From assembly GCF_905220995.1 (NCBI RefSeq), contig NZ_CAJNBJ010000016.1, positions 372,001 to 436,000 on the forward strand: 64,000 nucleotides of DNA, given 5' to 3'. The stretch comes from Nitrospira defluvii. GTDB taxonomy: Bacteria; Nitrospirota; Nitrospiria; Nitrospirales; Nitrospiraceae. The notes beneath the pieces are model-generated. The model did no database searches. It saw nothing but the letters and a program-made list of their open reading frames with translations, and was not told the origin of the DNA. Below, piece by piece: positions 33,845 to 43,680 of this stretch; the first letter of the stretch is position 1, and every line of letters begins with the position of its first letter. The position numbers and the translations under genes are program-made.

Positions 33845-34407
33845 TGCACTACCGGGCTCCTCCGGCTCCTTGCCTCGAACAACGAGTTGCGCCGCTTCCG
33901 CGCCGTCCCGCCCATCTTTCCGGTCTTTACGCACATCATACAATTCCCCTCCGCAGTGGTCCGCAGCCGGGGGCTTCCAGGAGAACGATCAGCTTGTCAC
34001 GACGATGATGAGGTGTGGCGTACACGCGGCCGACAGGCCCTCACGTCACGGAGGCAGCCGGCCACGGCATGGGAGAGACACATCATATCCGGCCTACATT
34101 ATTCACGATGGCTTCTACTACACCCGCCGACACGCCGCTGCGACATGCCGGCATGCGGCTCAGCGGCATGCCGGCGGACGGGCTCGCCCCTCGCAGCCTC
34201 AACATACCGTTTCAAGTATGCCTGGGCCTCTCGGGGCTCCGCGCGCCCGTCTCGCGTGGCGTCTCGTCGGTTTCGTCACGAACCCTCAAGAATAATGTGG
34301 GCTACGCGGGATGGTATCGTAAAACCAGTCGGGCAACAAGAGGCCGACGAAGCCGCCGCTCCCCTTGAAACGCCGACTCCGTGGTCGCATACTCACGGCA
34401 CCACGTC
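33845..34407. other. Spacer between divergent helicase and sigma-54 activator genes
   Basis: About 560 bp (460 bp if the helicase starts at 33943). It contains the GCCGGCATGC inverted repeat at 34147-34175. The frames crossing it look non-coding. Promoters for both genes must lie here. Confidence 0.5.
34147..34175. promoter_or_regulatory. Inverted repeat GCCGGCATGC / GCATGCCGGC
   Basis: Perfect 10-bp arms (34147-34156 and 34166-34175) around a 9-bp spacer. It is 230 bp before the sigma-54 activator ATG, so either an operator or a hairpin in a leader. Confidence 0.4.
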
Positions 34408-36348
34408 ATGTCGACCGAGCGTCCAGAAGCCGCCCAACCGCTCCATGCCTTGGAAGCCGACGCCGTCTTGCGCGCCATTTTGCAGGGCACGGCGACGGAG
34501 ACCGGCCACGACTTTTTTGCCGCCCTGGTCCGCAATCTCGCTGACGTCTTGGGGACCCACGGAGCCTGGGTGACGGAATATTTTCCGGAATCCCGCCGCC
34601 TGCGCGCCCTGGCCTTTTGGATGGACGGCCAGTGGGTGAAGGATTACGAAGTCGACATCGCAGGCACGCCTTGCGAGCGGGTGATCGACAGCGCCACCCT
34701 GGTCCATTTCCCCGACCGCATTCTGGAGATCTATCCGCAGGAAGAGGAGTTGCGACAGGCCGGGGCCGTCAGCTACATGGGCGTGCCGCTCAAGGACCAC
34801 AACGGCGCCATCCTGGGACACATGGCCGTCATCGACCGCCGCCCCATTCCCGAAGAACCGCGCATCCATGCCATCTTTCAGATCTTCGCCGCGCGGGCGG
34901 CCGCCGAACTGCGGCGCCTGCGGGCCGAGGCCGAGGTGCGGGACCGGGAGGAAACCGTGGGGCGCCTCCTTGGAAGCGCGATGGACGCCATCATCGAGTT
35001 GGACGATCAACTGCGGATCACCCGCGTCAATCCAGCCACCGAACGGGTGTTTCGTTGCGGCGGGTCCCGGATGATCGGCCAGGACTTCCGACGGTTCATG
35101 AGCGACGAGGACGCCCGGCGCGTGAGCGACTTGATCACCGAACTGGACACCCGCCCTGAAGGAGAACGGTCTCTCTGGATCCCTGGCGGCCTCACGGCCC
35201 GTTGTCCCGAAGGCGGCTCCTTTCCCGCCGAGGCTACGCTCTCCCGGTTCGAGTTGCGCCGCCGTACCGCCACGACCGTGATCCTCCGCAACGTGCGCGA
35301 CCGGATCGAGGCTGAACACAAGATCCGCTCGTTGACCGTGGAGACCGAACTCCTGCGCGAAGAACTCCAGTCACGTCACCCAGGCACGCTGATCGGGGAA
35401 AGTCCGGCCCTTCGCCGGGTACTGGACGACATCGCGCAGGTCGCGCCGACGGACGCCACGGTCTTGATCGTCGGCGAAACCGGCACCGGCAAGGAGTTAG
35501 TTGCACGCGCGATTCACCAAGCCAGCCAGCGACGCGAGCGTCCGTTCGTGATCGTCAATTGCGCGGCGATTCCCGCCACGTTGATGGAGAGCGAATTGTT
35601 CGGCCACGAACCAGGCGCATTCACCGGCGCGACCAAGAAACGGGAGGGCCGGTTTGCCCTGGCCGACCGGGGCACCATCTTCCTCGACGAGATCGGGGAA
35701 CTGCCGCTGGACCTTCAAGCCAAGTTACTCCGTGTCCTGCAAGAAGGCGAATTCGACCCTGTGGGCAGCTCCCACACCAAGAAAGTGAATGTGCGGGTCC
35801 TGGCCGCCACCAATCGTGACCTCCCGACATCCATCAAGGAAGGACAGTTTCGCGCAGATCTCTATTATCGATTGAACGTCTTCCCCCTCACCCTGCCGCC
35901 GTTGCGCGAGCGCGGTGACGATATCGTGCATCTCGCCTCGGCCTTCGCCCAACGCTGTGCCCGCACCATGGGTCGCACGCTCGCCCCCTTGACCGCCGAC
36001 TGCGCCGGACGCCTCATGCGGTACGGCTGGCCCGGCAATGTGCGTGAGCTGCAGAACGTGATGGAACGTGCCGTGATCACCGCCGTCGACGGCACGCTGA
36101 ACCTGGATCGTGCCCTCCCCGAAGTGCCCCCATCAGAGGCACCACCCGCATCGAGCGGACGCCAAGACCCCTCCGGAATTCTCACTGCCGAAGAATTTGA
36201 ATCGCTGGAGAGAACGAACATCCTGCGCGCCCTGGAGGAGACCGGATGGATCGTCGCCGGCGAGAAGGGCGCGGCGAAACGCCTCGGGCTCAATCCCTCG
36301 ACCTTGGCCTCCCGCATGAAGGCCTTGGGCATCCGCAAACCTCGCTGA
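34408..36348 (+). CDS. Sigma-54-dependent transcriptional activator with GAF and PAS domains
   Basis: The 646-residue protein has an N-terminal GAF-like domain (about 15-165), then a PAS domain (about 180-300, [21 protein letters not shown]), then the AAA+ core (about 330-560). The core has Walker [13 protein letters not shown], the sigma-54 contact loop GAFTGATK, Walker [12 protein letters not shown], and [17 protein letters not shown] Fis-type helix-turn-helix closes the protein ([20 protein letters not shown]). It is an FhlA/NorR-like enhancer-binding activator that opens sigma-54 promoters in response to a small-molecule or redox cue sensed by GAF or PAS. No partner kinase or obvious target operon adjoins. 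The ATG at 34408 is chosen as an in-frame start; the ribosome site is weak. Confidence 0.93.
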   Translation: MSTERPEAAQPLHALEADAVLRAILQGTATETGHDFFAALVRNLADVLGTHGAWVTEYFPESRRLRALAFWMDGQWVKDYEVDIAGTPCERVIDSATLVHFPDRILEIYPQEEELRQAGAVSYMGVPLKDHNGAILGHMAVIDRRPIPEEPRIHAIFQIFAARAAAELRRLRAEAEVRDREETVGRLLGSAMDAIIELDDQLRITRVNPATERVFRCGGSRMIGQDFRRFMSDEDARRVSDLITELDTRPEGERSLWIPGGLTARCPEGGSFPAEATLSRFELRRRTATTVILRNVRDRIEAEHKIRSLTVETELLREELQSRHPGTLIGESPALRRVLDDIAQVAPTDATVLIVGETGTGKELVARAIHQASQRRERPFVIVNCAAIPATLMESELFGHEPGAFTGATKKREGRFALADRGTIFLDEIGELPLDLQAKLLRVLQEGEFDPVGSSHTKKVNVRVLAATNRDLPTSIKEGQFRADLYYRLNVFPLTLPPLRERGDDIVHLASAFAQRCARTMGRTLAPLTADCAGRLMRYGWPGNVRELQNVMERAVITAVDGTLNLDRALPEVPPSEAPPASSGRQDPSGILTAEEFESLERTNILRALEETGWIVAGEKGAAKRLGLNPSTLASRMKALGIRKPR

Positions 36349-36544
36349 CCGTTGTCCCGTCGCGAAATCTCGCAACGGAGCTCGTGACATTTCGCAACAC
36401 ACGAACTCCCGCGTCCCGCATTCCAAGTCTCTCCGGCATAACCGGCTGATTTTTCAACCTAACCCATCCGACCACTCCCTGGCATCACTCCTGCTGATAG
36501 GTCTGGCATCGATCACGATGCTTCCACAAGGCGGGAGGGACAGG

Positions 36545-36979
36545 ATGAACAGGATGCAGGACATCGGCTGGTGGTACTGGCTGGCGACCGTCGTACTGCT
36601 GGGAAGCGGACTGCTGGGATGGTCGCCCGGCATCTGGTTGGCCATGGCGCTCTGCCTCATCCAGATCCTGCATGTGTTTCGCCTTGTCCGAGACGTAACG
36701 GCGTTTCCACTGCAGGTCCGGATGGCGTACTTGATGGTGCTCGCGGCCGGATTGTGGGCGCCACTGCAGTGGATACACCTCATACAGCTCGTCGGCACGA
36801 CGGCACGGGTGCTGGTCGGGTACTGCCTGCTGGCCCGCACCCTCTCCTTGGCGCCGTGGAATCGTCGACAGCCGCTGACCTGGGCGATGCTGCGTCGGAC
36901 ATTCTTCTCGCGTCAGACGGCCCTGCCGCCCTGCGGGGCGATTTTCGGCCGACTCTCGCTGGAACGGGTGCCCTCATGA
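36545..36979 (+). CDS. Membrane protein of unknown function
   Basis: The 144-residue protein has about four hydrophobic segments (for example WYWLATVVLLGSGLLGWSPG and MAYLMVLAAGLWAPLQW), so it is an inner-membrane protein. I recognise no family. The last 40 residues are soluble and basic (SRQTALPPCGAIFGRLSLER). GGGAGGGACAGG precedes the ATG at 36545. The OsmC gene follows 83 bp later in the same direction. Confidence 0.65.
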   Translation: MNRMQDIGWWYWLATVVLLGSGLLGWSPGIWLAMALCLIQILHVFRLVRDVTAFPLQVRMAYLMVLAAGLWAPLQWIHLIQLVGTTARVLVGYCLLARTLSLAPWNRRQPLTWAMLRRTFFSRQTALPPCGAIFGRLSLERVPS

Positions 36980-37062
36980 ATTGGGAACGGATGTGCCGGA
37001 ATGCCGACCGGCTGTTGATTCGGCAAGCCATCATCACTCACTCACAACCAAGGAGGAATCCC

Positions 37063-37623
37063 ATGTCACCAACAACAATCACCGGAACCGTGAACGGCGT
37101 GGATGTCGACCGAATGGGGGCGACCGCACAGGCGGTGCAACAACAACCGAGCCTGGCACACTTCCGGTTCCGCGCGAAGAACCAGTGGATCAACGGCGGC
37201 CACAACCGCTCGACGATCAAGAGCTTCTACGGCGCAGGGCAGGAGGACGGCGGGCGCACCAAGCCGTTCGTGCTCGATGCGGACGAGCCGCCCGTGCTCT
37301 TGGGCGAGGACCATGGAGCCAACCCGGCAGAGTATCTGCTGCACGCGCTGGCCGCTTGTCTGACCACGTCCATGGTCTACCATGCCGCCGCGCGCGGCAT
37401 TCACATTGAGTCGCTGGAATCGACGTTGGAAGGGGATGTGGATCTCCAGGGCTTTCTCGGCCTGTCCGACCAAGTTCGCCCCGGGTATCAAGCCATTCGG
37501 GTCACGTTCACCGTCCAGTCGGACGCGAGCCCCGAACAGTTGCGGGAGTTGGCAAAATTCTCACCGATTCACGACACGATTACGAACCCGGTGCCGGTCA
37601 CGATTCACGTGCAGGCGAAGTGA
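37063..37623 (+). CDS. OsmC/Ohr-family protein
   Basis: The 186-residue protein belongs to the OsmC family of thiol peroxidases. GEDHGANPAEYLLHALAACL is the family signature, with Cys in LAACLTTSMVY; the other reactive Cys expected in Ohr proteins is not visible, so the protein is of the single-Cys or OsmC-like subgroup. KFSPIHDTITNPVPV is the usual end. It may reduce organic hydroperoxides or bind a lipid-like ligand. AAGGAGGAATCCC is an excellent ribosome site before the ATG at 37063. An open frame reaches up to 36571, but its translation has no protein features. A terminator hairpin lies just after it. Confidence 0.85.
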   Translation: MSPTTITGTVNGVDVDRMGATAQAVQQQPSLAHFRFRAKNQWINGGHNRSTIKSFYGAGQEDGGRTKPFVLDADEPPVLLGEDHGANPAEYLLHALAACLTTSMVYHAAARGIHIESLESTLEGDVDLQGFLGLSDQVRPGYQAIRVTFTVQSDASPEQLRELAKFSPIHDTITNPVPVTIHVQAK

Positions 37624-37629
37624 GCACAA

Positions 37630-37659
37630 GGGCCTGGGCATCCCTGGATGCTCAGGCCC
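37630..37659. terminator. Bidirectional terminator hairpin between convergent genes
   Basis: GGGCCTGGGCATCC-CT-GGATGCTCAGGCCC, 14-bp arms with one G-T pair, just after the OsmC stop and before the DEAD-box helicase stop. No long U run follows on either strand. Confidence 0.6.
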
Positions 37660-37662
37660 GCC

Positions 37663-39390
37663 TCAGTCTCGAAACAACCGCACGGCCACCTTCTGGCCCT
37701 TGATCCTGGTCCGGCTTAAGGCGTCGATGACCTGTCGCGCCGCCTCTTCCTGCACGTCGACGATGGAAAACCGCTCTTCGACTTCGATGGCCCCGATCAG
37801 ACGCGAGGGTACCCCGGCTTCATTGGCGATGGCGCCGACCAGGTCACCCGGCCTGATTCCCATGGCTCGACCGGCTCCGATATACACACGCACCGCTCCC
37901 GCTGCCCGGCCACGACCAGGCCCGCCTCGCGGCGCGCGCCCACGATCCCCCGACTGGGGAGCCGAACCGTAAGGCGGGCGTGACGTCCGGTAGGGCTCGG
38001 GCGCTCGCATCTGAACGGCGGGAATCTCTTCTTCTTCCCGATCACCGCCATGCGACCGATAGACCAACTTGATAGCCGCCGCCGCGATATCCGCCGGATC
38101 GGCTGACGCAGACAACGCGTCCACGACACGGCGAAAATCTTCGAGTCCACCCGCTTCCAGAGTTTCTTGAATCGACGACTTCGTGCGTTCCAGCCGCTTG
38201 GCCAGAAGATCTCCGAGCGACGGAACGGCCGCGATCGTAATGCGCGCCTTGGTGTGCTGCTCGACCGCGCGCAAGAGTCGTTGTTCACGCGGCTCGACGA
38301 TGGTCATGGCCGCACCTTCCCGTCCGGCCCGGCCTGTGCGCCCGATACGGTGCACGTACACCTCCAGCGAGGAGGGCAGATCGTAGTTGATCACATGCGA
38401 CACGGACGGAATATCCAAGCCGCGGGCCGCCACGTCGGTCGCCACAAGGAGTTCGGTCTGGCCTGAGCGAAATGCTTGCATGACGCGATCCCGCTGCACC
38501 TGGCTCATACCCCCATGAATGGCCTCGGACCGGTACCCGCGGCTATTCAGGGCCGCCGTCACTTCATCGACCTCCAGGCGGGTGCGACAAAACACGAGGG
38601 CCGACTTGGGCATGGCAATGTCCAACACGCGAGCAAGCGCCGACACCTTGTGCTGACGAGCGACCACATAGGCGGTCTGTTGCACGCGCGGGGCGGCACC
38701 GGCTTTCACCGGCTCCCGTGCAATCGTGACTTCGACGGGATTTTTCAGATGCCGGCGGGCAATGGATGCAATCCGAGGCGGCATGGTCGCCGAAAACAAC
38801 GCAGTTTGTTTCGTCGCCGGGGTTTCCTCAAGAATGGCGTCGAGGTCGTCGGCGAAGCCCATATCGAGCATCTCGTCTGCCTCATCCAACACCACGACCT
38901 GCAGATCAGCCAGCTTCAAGGTCTTGCGACGGAGGTGGTCCAACGCCCGGCCGGGCGTCGCGACAATGACCTCCACCCCGCGCCGGAGCGCCTGCAATTG
39001 CGGACCCATCGCCTGGCCACCGTAAAGCGCCAGCACGGAGATCCGCAGCTCCTTGCCGTACCGCTGCACCGCTTCGCTGACCTGCACCGCCAGTTCCCGC
39101 GTCGGCACCAACACGAGCGCCGTGGGGCGCTGCCGTGGCCCGTGGGCAATTCGCTGCAGGAGCGGCAAGGCAAACGCCGCTGTTTTTCCGGTTCCGGTGG
39201 CGGCCTGCCCCAGCAGGTCCCTCCCCTCCAACAAGGGGGGAATCGCTTCACGTTGAATCGGGGTGGGCTCTTCGTAGCCCAGGGCTTCAAGGGTGGTCAA
39301 CAGCGAGGCTTCTAATCCGAGCGCGGCAAACCCGGGAGAAAATCCCTTGGCGGCCGGCTCTGTCGGCGATGGCGTCGTGGTGTGTTTCAT
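37663..39390 (-). CDS. DEAD-box RNA helicase with DbpA-type RNA-binding domain (DeaD/CsdA-like)
   Basis: The 575-residue protein is a DEAD-box RNA helicase: Q-motif GYEEPTPIQREAIP, Walker A AATGTGKTAAF, DEAD box VLDEADEMLDMGF, SAT motif FSATMP, ATDVAARGLDIPSV and motif VI HRIGRTGRAG. A linker follows, then an Arg/Gly-rich segment (about 455-490), and a C-terminal DbpA-like RNA-binding domain (VYIGAGRAMGIRPGDLVGAI) to the end. This order matches DeaD/CsdA, involved in cold adaptation, ribosome assembly and mRNA turnover. It converges with the OsmC gene. The pyrophosphatase gene lies upstream on the same strand, 29 bp away, so they may be co-transcribed. Confidence 0.93.
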   Translation of the reverse strand: MKHTTTPSPTEPAAKGFSPGFAALGLEASLLTTLEALGYEEPTPIQREAIPPLLEGRDLLGQAATGTGKTAAFALPLLQRIAHGPRQRPTALVLVPTRELAVQVSEAVQRYGKELRISVLALYGGQAMGPQLQALRRGVEVIVATPGRALDHLRRKTLKLADLQVVVLDEADEMLDMGFADDLDAILEETPATKQTALFSATMPPRIASIARRHLKNPVEVTIAREPVKAGAAPRVQQTAYVVARQHKVSALARVLDIAMPKSALVFCRTRLEVDEVTAALNSRGYRSEAIHGGMSQVQRDRVMQAFRSGQTELLVATDVAARGLDIPSVSHVINYDLPSSLEVYVHRIGRTGRAGREGAAMTIVEPREQRLLRAVEQHTKARITIAAVPSLGDLLAKRLERTKSSIQETLEAGGLEDFRRVVDALSASADPADIAAAAIKLVYRSHGGDREEEEIPAVQMRAPEPYRTSRPPYGSAPQSGDRGRAPRGGPGRGRAAGAVRVYIGAGRAMGIRPGDLVGAIANEAGVPSRLIGAIEVEERFSIVDVQEEAARQVIDALSRTRIKGQKVAVRLFRD

Positions 39391-39419
39391 GAGGAGGGGC
39401 TAAACCTTTCTGCGTAGCG

Positions 39420-40106
39420 CTAGCTGTTCATGCCGGCGGGCCACATAAATTCCAATTCGGGGAACTTCTCTTTGTAGTCGTCGTGGCTGGCGTGAATGAC
39501 TTTGATGGCTTCATCGCGGCCATACATGCTCGTAATCTCCACCTTGTTGTGTGCGGTGGAACCCGGCGCCTGTTTATAGGTCAGGAAATAATGCTGCAAC
39601 CGGTCGAGGAGGGTCATGGGACATTCTTTGAGGTCGGTCAACGTCCCATAGACGGCATCGTCCCGCATGACCGCGATGATCTTATCGTCCGCCTCGCCGC
39701 CGTCCGCCATGCTGAACCCGCCGATCGGCCTGGCGGTCAGTAAAATATCACTATGGGGAATCGCCTTCTCGGTGAGCACGCAGATATCGAGGGGATCGCC
39801 GTCGCCGATCATGTCCGGCCGACCGGCGCGCGCGCCGAACAGTTTCGCCACCCGCTCGCCGCAAAAGGTTTGGGGGATGAGGCCGTAGTAGACTGGACAA
39901 AAGTTTGAAAACCGCTGAGGACGGTCGACCTTGAGAAAGCCGGTGGCCTTGTCCACCTCATATTTCACCGTATCGCTGGGCACGATTTCGATATAGGCCG
40001 TCACCAGATCAGGAGCCTGGTCTCCCATCGACACCCCGTGCCAAGGATGCGCTTTGAACATCAGGCTCATCAGTCTCCGCGCCGCATCAATTTCCTTCTT
40101 GCTCAT
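39420..40106 (-). CDS. ppa: Inorganic pyrophosphatase
   Basis: The 228-residue protein is a family I soluble inorganic pyrophosphatase, with the metal-binding signature DGDPLDICVL. The preceding PVYYGLIPQTF and the basic substrate region KYEVDKATGFLKVDRP match the family. It hydrolyses pyrophosphate to phosphate in the cytoplasm, driving biosynthetic reactions. It is somewhat longer than E. coli Ppa (about 175), with an N-terminal extension of 20-30 residues, as in eukaryote-like pyrophosphatases. The gene lies upstream of the DEAD-box helicase gene with a 29-bp gap. Confidence 0.93.
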   Translation of the reverse strand: MSKKEIDAARRLMSLMFKAHPWHGVSMGDQAPDLVTAYIEIVPSDTVKYEVDKATGFLKVDRPQRFSNFCPVYYGLIPQTFCGERVAKLFGARAGRPDMIGDGDPLDICVLTEKAIPHSDILLTARPIGGFSMADGGEADDKIIAVMRDDAVYGTLTDLKECPMTLLDRLQHYFLTYKQAPGSTAHNKVEITSMYGRDEAIKVIHASHDDYKEKFPELEFMWPAGMNS

Positions 40107-40568
40107 CCTGCTATGGTCCCCCCTCTACATGCCTTCGGAATTGACGGTCTGACGATCGTTCGATCCGACAAGGTCTGAATTAATTCGACGATACACCCGC
40201 ACGAGGGCGAGCGTATCCGGTAAAGAAACAGACAGCTTATAACACATCGCGGCGGAAGGAAACAGCAAGGACTCTCTAGTCGGACGAGGAGGCAGGCAGC
40301 CGCAAGTGGATCGCATCGCGCACGAGTCATTCACAATCGACTCTTCAACCCGACGTTCCAGCCCCTGTGCGCGCCGCTCCGCTGTGCCTCAAGAATGGTC
40401 TCCCGGCCGCCGATAAGGATACCAGAGCGGGAACACAGAACGCAGCGCGCGGTCTCTGGCCGTCCACGAGGTCCGTCTTTGGCACAACCAGCTTTCGACC
40501 GGTCCCCTCACAGGCCTCTCTCGGGAGCCCCCTCCGAGATCATCGGAGAACCGACAATTCGTGCCATC
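40107..40568. other. Spacer before the CBS gene
   Basis: About 460 bp. An ATG at 40395 is in frame with the CBS gene, but the stretch between has no protein character. No other gene or clear signal is seen. Confidence 0.5.
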
Positions 40569-40952
40569 ATGTCGACACGAACCGTGACCGTGACCATGGA
40601 CGATTCCCTTGCTCGAGCCCGAGAACTGTTTAATGAACATCATTTCCATCACCTGCTGGTTGTGCAAGGCGTGATCTTGCTTGGCATCATTTCAGATCGC
40701 GACCTGCTAAAGGCCGTGAGCCCACACATCGGAACGCTCTCTGAAACCGATCGCGACCGGGCGACGTTGAACAAACGGGCCCATCAGATCATGAGCCGGA
40801 AATTAATCACGGTCACAGCCGACACGACCGTGGAGGTTGCGGCGCGACTGCTGCTTGAGCATCGCGTGTCCTGCCTCCCTGTCGTCACCACGGATGGGGC
40901 GCTCGAAGGCATCGTGACCTGGCGAGACCTGCTCCGCGCATACCTTCAATAG
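40569..40952 (+). CDS. Two-CBS-domain protein
   Basis: The 127-residue protein contains two CBS domains: MSTRTVTVTMDDSLARAREL with LLGIISDRDLL, then MSRKLITVTADTTVEVAAR with GIVTWRDLLRAY. Such pairs bind adenosyl ligands such as AMP or ATP and act as small regulatory modules. The first CBS unit normally starts with an IM-T segment, here IRAIMSTRTV, so translation may start slightly upstream (an ATT at 40557 has GGAG 8 nt before it). I use the first ATG. No partner enzyme adjoins. Confidence 0.8.
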   Translation: MSTRTVTVTMDDSLARARELFNEHHFHHLLVVQGVILLGIISDRDLLKAVSPHIGTLSETDRDRATLNKRAHQIMSRKLITVTADTTVEVAARLLLEHRVSCLPVVTTDGALEGIVTWRDLLRAYLQ

Positions 40953-41250
40953 GGTTCCACCAGCGGCTGATCGCGAAACGATTGCAGCCGTGGCTCACCA
41001 CTCAGCCCTCCCCCTCGCGAAAAACGGGACACCATCGCCCTACACGCGTCTTCCGCCCATCAACGGAACAACAGTTATTTCCGCAGAGCAGGCGCACGAT
41101 CATCGGCGGCGCTAGTTCGTGGCAAGCATGATCGCCGGAGGCAGGGAATACAGGAGCCACCCGGGCCGCCAGCAACGACTGAGCCGCTGCTGACCGCCGG
41201 GGTCTGGCGTATTCCTGTTCGGGGACTCGTTGGAACGTTCGAGTCTGAGA

Positions 41251-41835
41251 TTAGAAGGTGTGACGGACGCCGAAGAGCAAGCCCATCGAGGAGCCGTCAC
41301 CGTCGGCGGAATTCCGCTTCCAGGCGGTTTCCATATTGAGCATCAGGCCTTTGGGCGCGCCCTGGAAGAGACTCGTCATGGGATAGTCCAGTCCCGCGCC
41401 GAACCGCCAAGCAAACGAATCCGCCTGATCCTTGGTGTTGATGTTCACGCCGATCCCGCTGGTGACATAGGGAATCAATGCACCGAAATGTCCGGGGCGA
41501 TACTCCAGGTTCACCGGCAACAGGGTGATCGTATTGAGCGAACCGTTGCGTGGCGCATCCAGGCCATGGTTTTCCCACTCCAGCATCATCCCGAAGCGGA
41601 ACCATTTGTTGATGCCATACATACCCTGGAAATTGAGCGCCGGACCGGTCGTGGAGAGTCCGGAACTCTGCGTCATAAAGCTCGGCCCGACCCGGAAACC
41701 ATACGTCATCTTGCCATCGTCGGCCATACCCTCATGCACCCACTCAGCGGCCTGAGCGCCGACAGGAACCACACTCAGTGCGATCGCCAGCACCCACGCC
41801 CCTACCCACGTGCCCCATTCTCCGATCCTGCGCAT
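41251..41835 (-). CDS. Exported outer-membrane beta-barrel protein
   Basis: The 194-residue protein has a signal peptide (VLAIALSVVPVGAQAAEW, cut around residue 25). The rest has beta-barrel alternation, with RFGMMLEWENHG, LIPYVTSGIGVNINT and RFGAGLDYPMTS, and ends in LLFGVRHTF with a C-terminal Phe. It is like the protein encoded at 16174-16818, though with little direct identity. GAGGAGGACGT precedes the ATG at 41835. An outer-membrane porin or small-molecule channel is likely. A longer frame from 41937 lacks a ribosome site. The gene is the last of a leftward run starting at 42678. Confidence 0.8.
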   Translation of the reverse strand: MRRIGEWGTWVGAWVLAIALSVVPVGAQAAEWVHEGMADDGKMTYGFRVGPSFMTQSSGLSTTGPALNFQGMYGINKWFRFGMMLEWENHGLDAPRNGSLNTITLLPVNLEYRPGHFGALIPYVTSGIGVNINTKDQADSFAWRFGAGLDYPMTSLFQGAPKGLMLNMETAWKRNSADGDGSSMGLLFGVRHTF

Positions 41836-41987
41836 ACGTCCTCCTCTGGTGATGTTCGACTTTCGGACTGGGCACTGTAGGCAAGGGCGGGCTCGATTTT
41901 CAAGCACACGTGCATCGGCAGCTGACAGCCATAACATGCGCTGTTCCTGTCGCAGCCTGATACGAATGATTGTCCTGGGAATTCAAA

Positions 41988-42014
41988 GAGGAGGCGGCAT
42001 CCCGGCCGCCCCCT
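41988..42014 (-). terminator. Probable terminator after the gene at 42025
   Basis: On the minus strand: GAGGGGGCGGC, loop CGGGAT, GCCGCCTCCTC, then TTTGAATT. One mismatch in 11-bp arms. It lies 11 bp after the stop codon of the leftward gene at 42025-42678. Confidence 0.6.
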
Positions 42015-42024
42015 CGTCTTCGTG

Positions 42025-42678
42025 TTAGAACTGAGCAGGAAACTGGGCCGCCAATGCCTGTGTAAGCGCATCGGCCACCAGGTAGATGTGCTGCTTCATT
42101 CCCTTCCAGGTTTCTGCTTCGCGCGCATAGTCCCCCTCCTTCAATTGCTGAAACTGCGTGAGGTGGTGCGCGGCATGGGCCATGAGCAAGCCCATCAGCG
42201 TGTCCTTCGGCAGGTTCGGATTGGCCCCGCTGAGGAACGTCGAAATCTCAGCGGCATTCGCGGTGAGCGCCTTGACTGCCGAGTCCTGTTGGCTCGCGGA
42301 CCCGGCCACGGTCGCATCGAGATGTTCCCGAATGCCTTGATAGTGCCCGGCCAGCAAGGTCATGAGTTTGTCTGCCGCCGGCTTCCCGTAGAACGGCTCA
42401 ATCGACTGGGCAATCTGCTCGGCATTGGCCACCACCCCTGCTTCCGCCGCGCGTCTTGCCGCAGCGTTCTGATCCATCGTCGCCACAGCCACATTCCGGA
42501 TAGAGAGAATATGGCCCAGCCAGAGGTCGCGCAACACGGCCTTCGTTTCCGCCACCTTGATGGGATTGGCGGTCGCCGCCCTGGACTCGGATGAAGCAGT
42601 CGAATCGGCACTATGCGCACAGGCAATCGGGAACAGAGTCACCATCAGCACAGCACACACACGAATGATCTCACGCAT
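42025..42678 (-). CDS. Exported helical protein of unknown function
   Basis: The 217-residue product has a signal peptide (VLMVTLFPIACAHS) with a possible lipobox PIAC, Cys near residue 20. The mature part looks like a four-helix bundle with a His-containing segment (LWLGHILSIRNVAVA, LMAHAAHHLTQFQQLKEG). I cannot name the family. AAGGAG lies before the ATG at 42678. The protein is periplasmic or lipid-anchored and might bind a metal or haem through the His cluster, but this is inference. Confidence 0.72.
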   Translation of the reverse strand: MREIIRVCAVLMVTLFPIACAHSADSTASSESRAATANPIKVAETKAVLRDLWLGHILSIRNVAVATMDQNAAARRAAEAGVVANAEQIAQSIEPFYGKPAADKLMTLLAGHYQGIREHLDATVAGSASQQDSAVKALTANAAEISTFLSGANPNLPKDTLMGLLMAHAAHHLTQFQQLKEGDYAREAETWKGMKQHIYLVADALTQALAAQFPAQF

Positions 42679-42886
42679 GATCGATCTCCTTTTAGAAATT
42701 GGTGGCGCACAACGACTCCCCGCTTCAGGACACAACTTGGGACTAACTCATTGCCCACCTCCTGGACACATGACGATATCTGCCGGCATCGGCCGGAATC
42801 CGGCTGTCGCTACGATGGGCAAGGATACTGAACGGGAGCGGCGCTGTAAGTTAGCGCGATAACAGTGGAGAAAAAATGACGCGATT

Positions 42887-43618
42887 CTAGAAGCCGGAGT
42901 GCTTGAGACCGGCAGAAGATTTCTCGGCGGAACCCAGGAATTGATCAAGGTCAGCGCGACGCAGCAGCAGTCCGTCTTTTCGCGCGTAATTGATGAGCCC
43001 TTGCTCGCGCAACTGATTCAGGAGGGTTGAGACGACCTCGCGACGCGCGCCGATCATCTGCGCGAGATCATCCTGACGGAAATAATGCGTCAGACGAACC
43101 CATTCGCCGTCCGGCTCGCCGAATTCATCGGCCAACCGCCCGAGCGTCCGCACCAACCGTTCCATCGTATTACCGAACGAGAGGGTCTGAATCTGATCGT
43201 AGGCCGCCGACAATTGTTGCGCGACATTGGACAAGAACAGGAGAAACGCCGGACGATTGCTCTGCAGATGGGCGATGAATTCCTCGAAATTCAGCTCCAC
43301 GACTTCGCTGTCTTCCATTGCGACGGCCTGCTCCCGGCGCTCACCGGTACAATGGCAGAGTTCGCCGAAGACTTCGCCGGCCTGATGCAGACGCAAAATC
43401 AGTTCGCGCCCGTCCTCGGTCAGGGAAGTCAATTTCACAAAGCCGTACCGGAGAAAGAAGACGCTTTGCGCGGCATCCCCGAGCCCGTAGATGCGGCCAC
43501 CTTTCGGCACACGCTGGCCTGGCCTACTCATCAACTGCTCACAAAGCTTGCCGCGAAAACAACCGGACAGCGCGAGACAATGCCGGTGGTCGACCATATT
43601 CATGGCGGTACGGATCAT
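42887..43618 (-). CDS. Crp/Fnr-family transcription regulator
   Basis: The 243-residue protein has an N-terminal cyclic-nucleotide-like effector domain (about 15-135, VFFLRYGFVKLTSLTEDGRE and GEVFGELCHC) and a C-terminal helix-turn-helix of the Crp type (RQDDLAQMIGARREVVSTLL). Cys residues occur near the N-terminus (HCLALSGC) and in ELCHC; FNR proteins use Cys for an iron-sulphur cluster, but these do not form the usual FNR set. The ligand or signal is unknown. Its start codon ATG is at 43618, preceded by GGAG. It is divergent from the two-haem cytochrome c gene at 43791, and the shared spacer holds an AGTCGAC palindrome. Regulation of that cytochrome is likely. Confidence 0.88.
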   Translation of the reverse strand: MIRTAMNMVDHRHCLALSGCFRGKLCEQLMSRPGQRVPKGGRIYGLGDAAQSVFFLRYGFVKLTSLTEDGRELILRLHQAGEVFGELCHCTGERREQAVAMEDSEVVELNFEEFIAHLQSNRPAFLLFLSNVAQQLSAAYDQIQTLSFGNTMERLVRTLGRLADEFGEPDGEWVRLTHYFRQDDLAQMIGARREVVSTLLNQLREQGLINYARKDGLLLRRADLDQFLGSAEKSSAGLKHSGF

Positions 43619-43680
43619 GAACAACTCCGGACGTCTATTCTACAGAGCGTACAGCTGGAATCACCAGCCCCCCACAGCCC

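Noticed and set aside
40480-40500. Possible sigma-54 promoter (TTGGCACAACCAGC)
   Set aside because: GG and GC are 10 rather than 12 bp apart, so the spacing does not fit a sigma-54 site.
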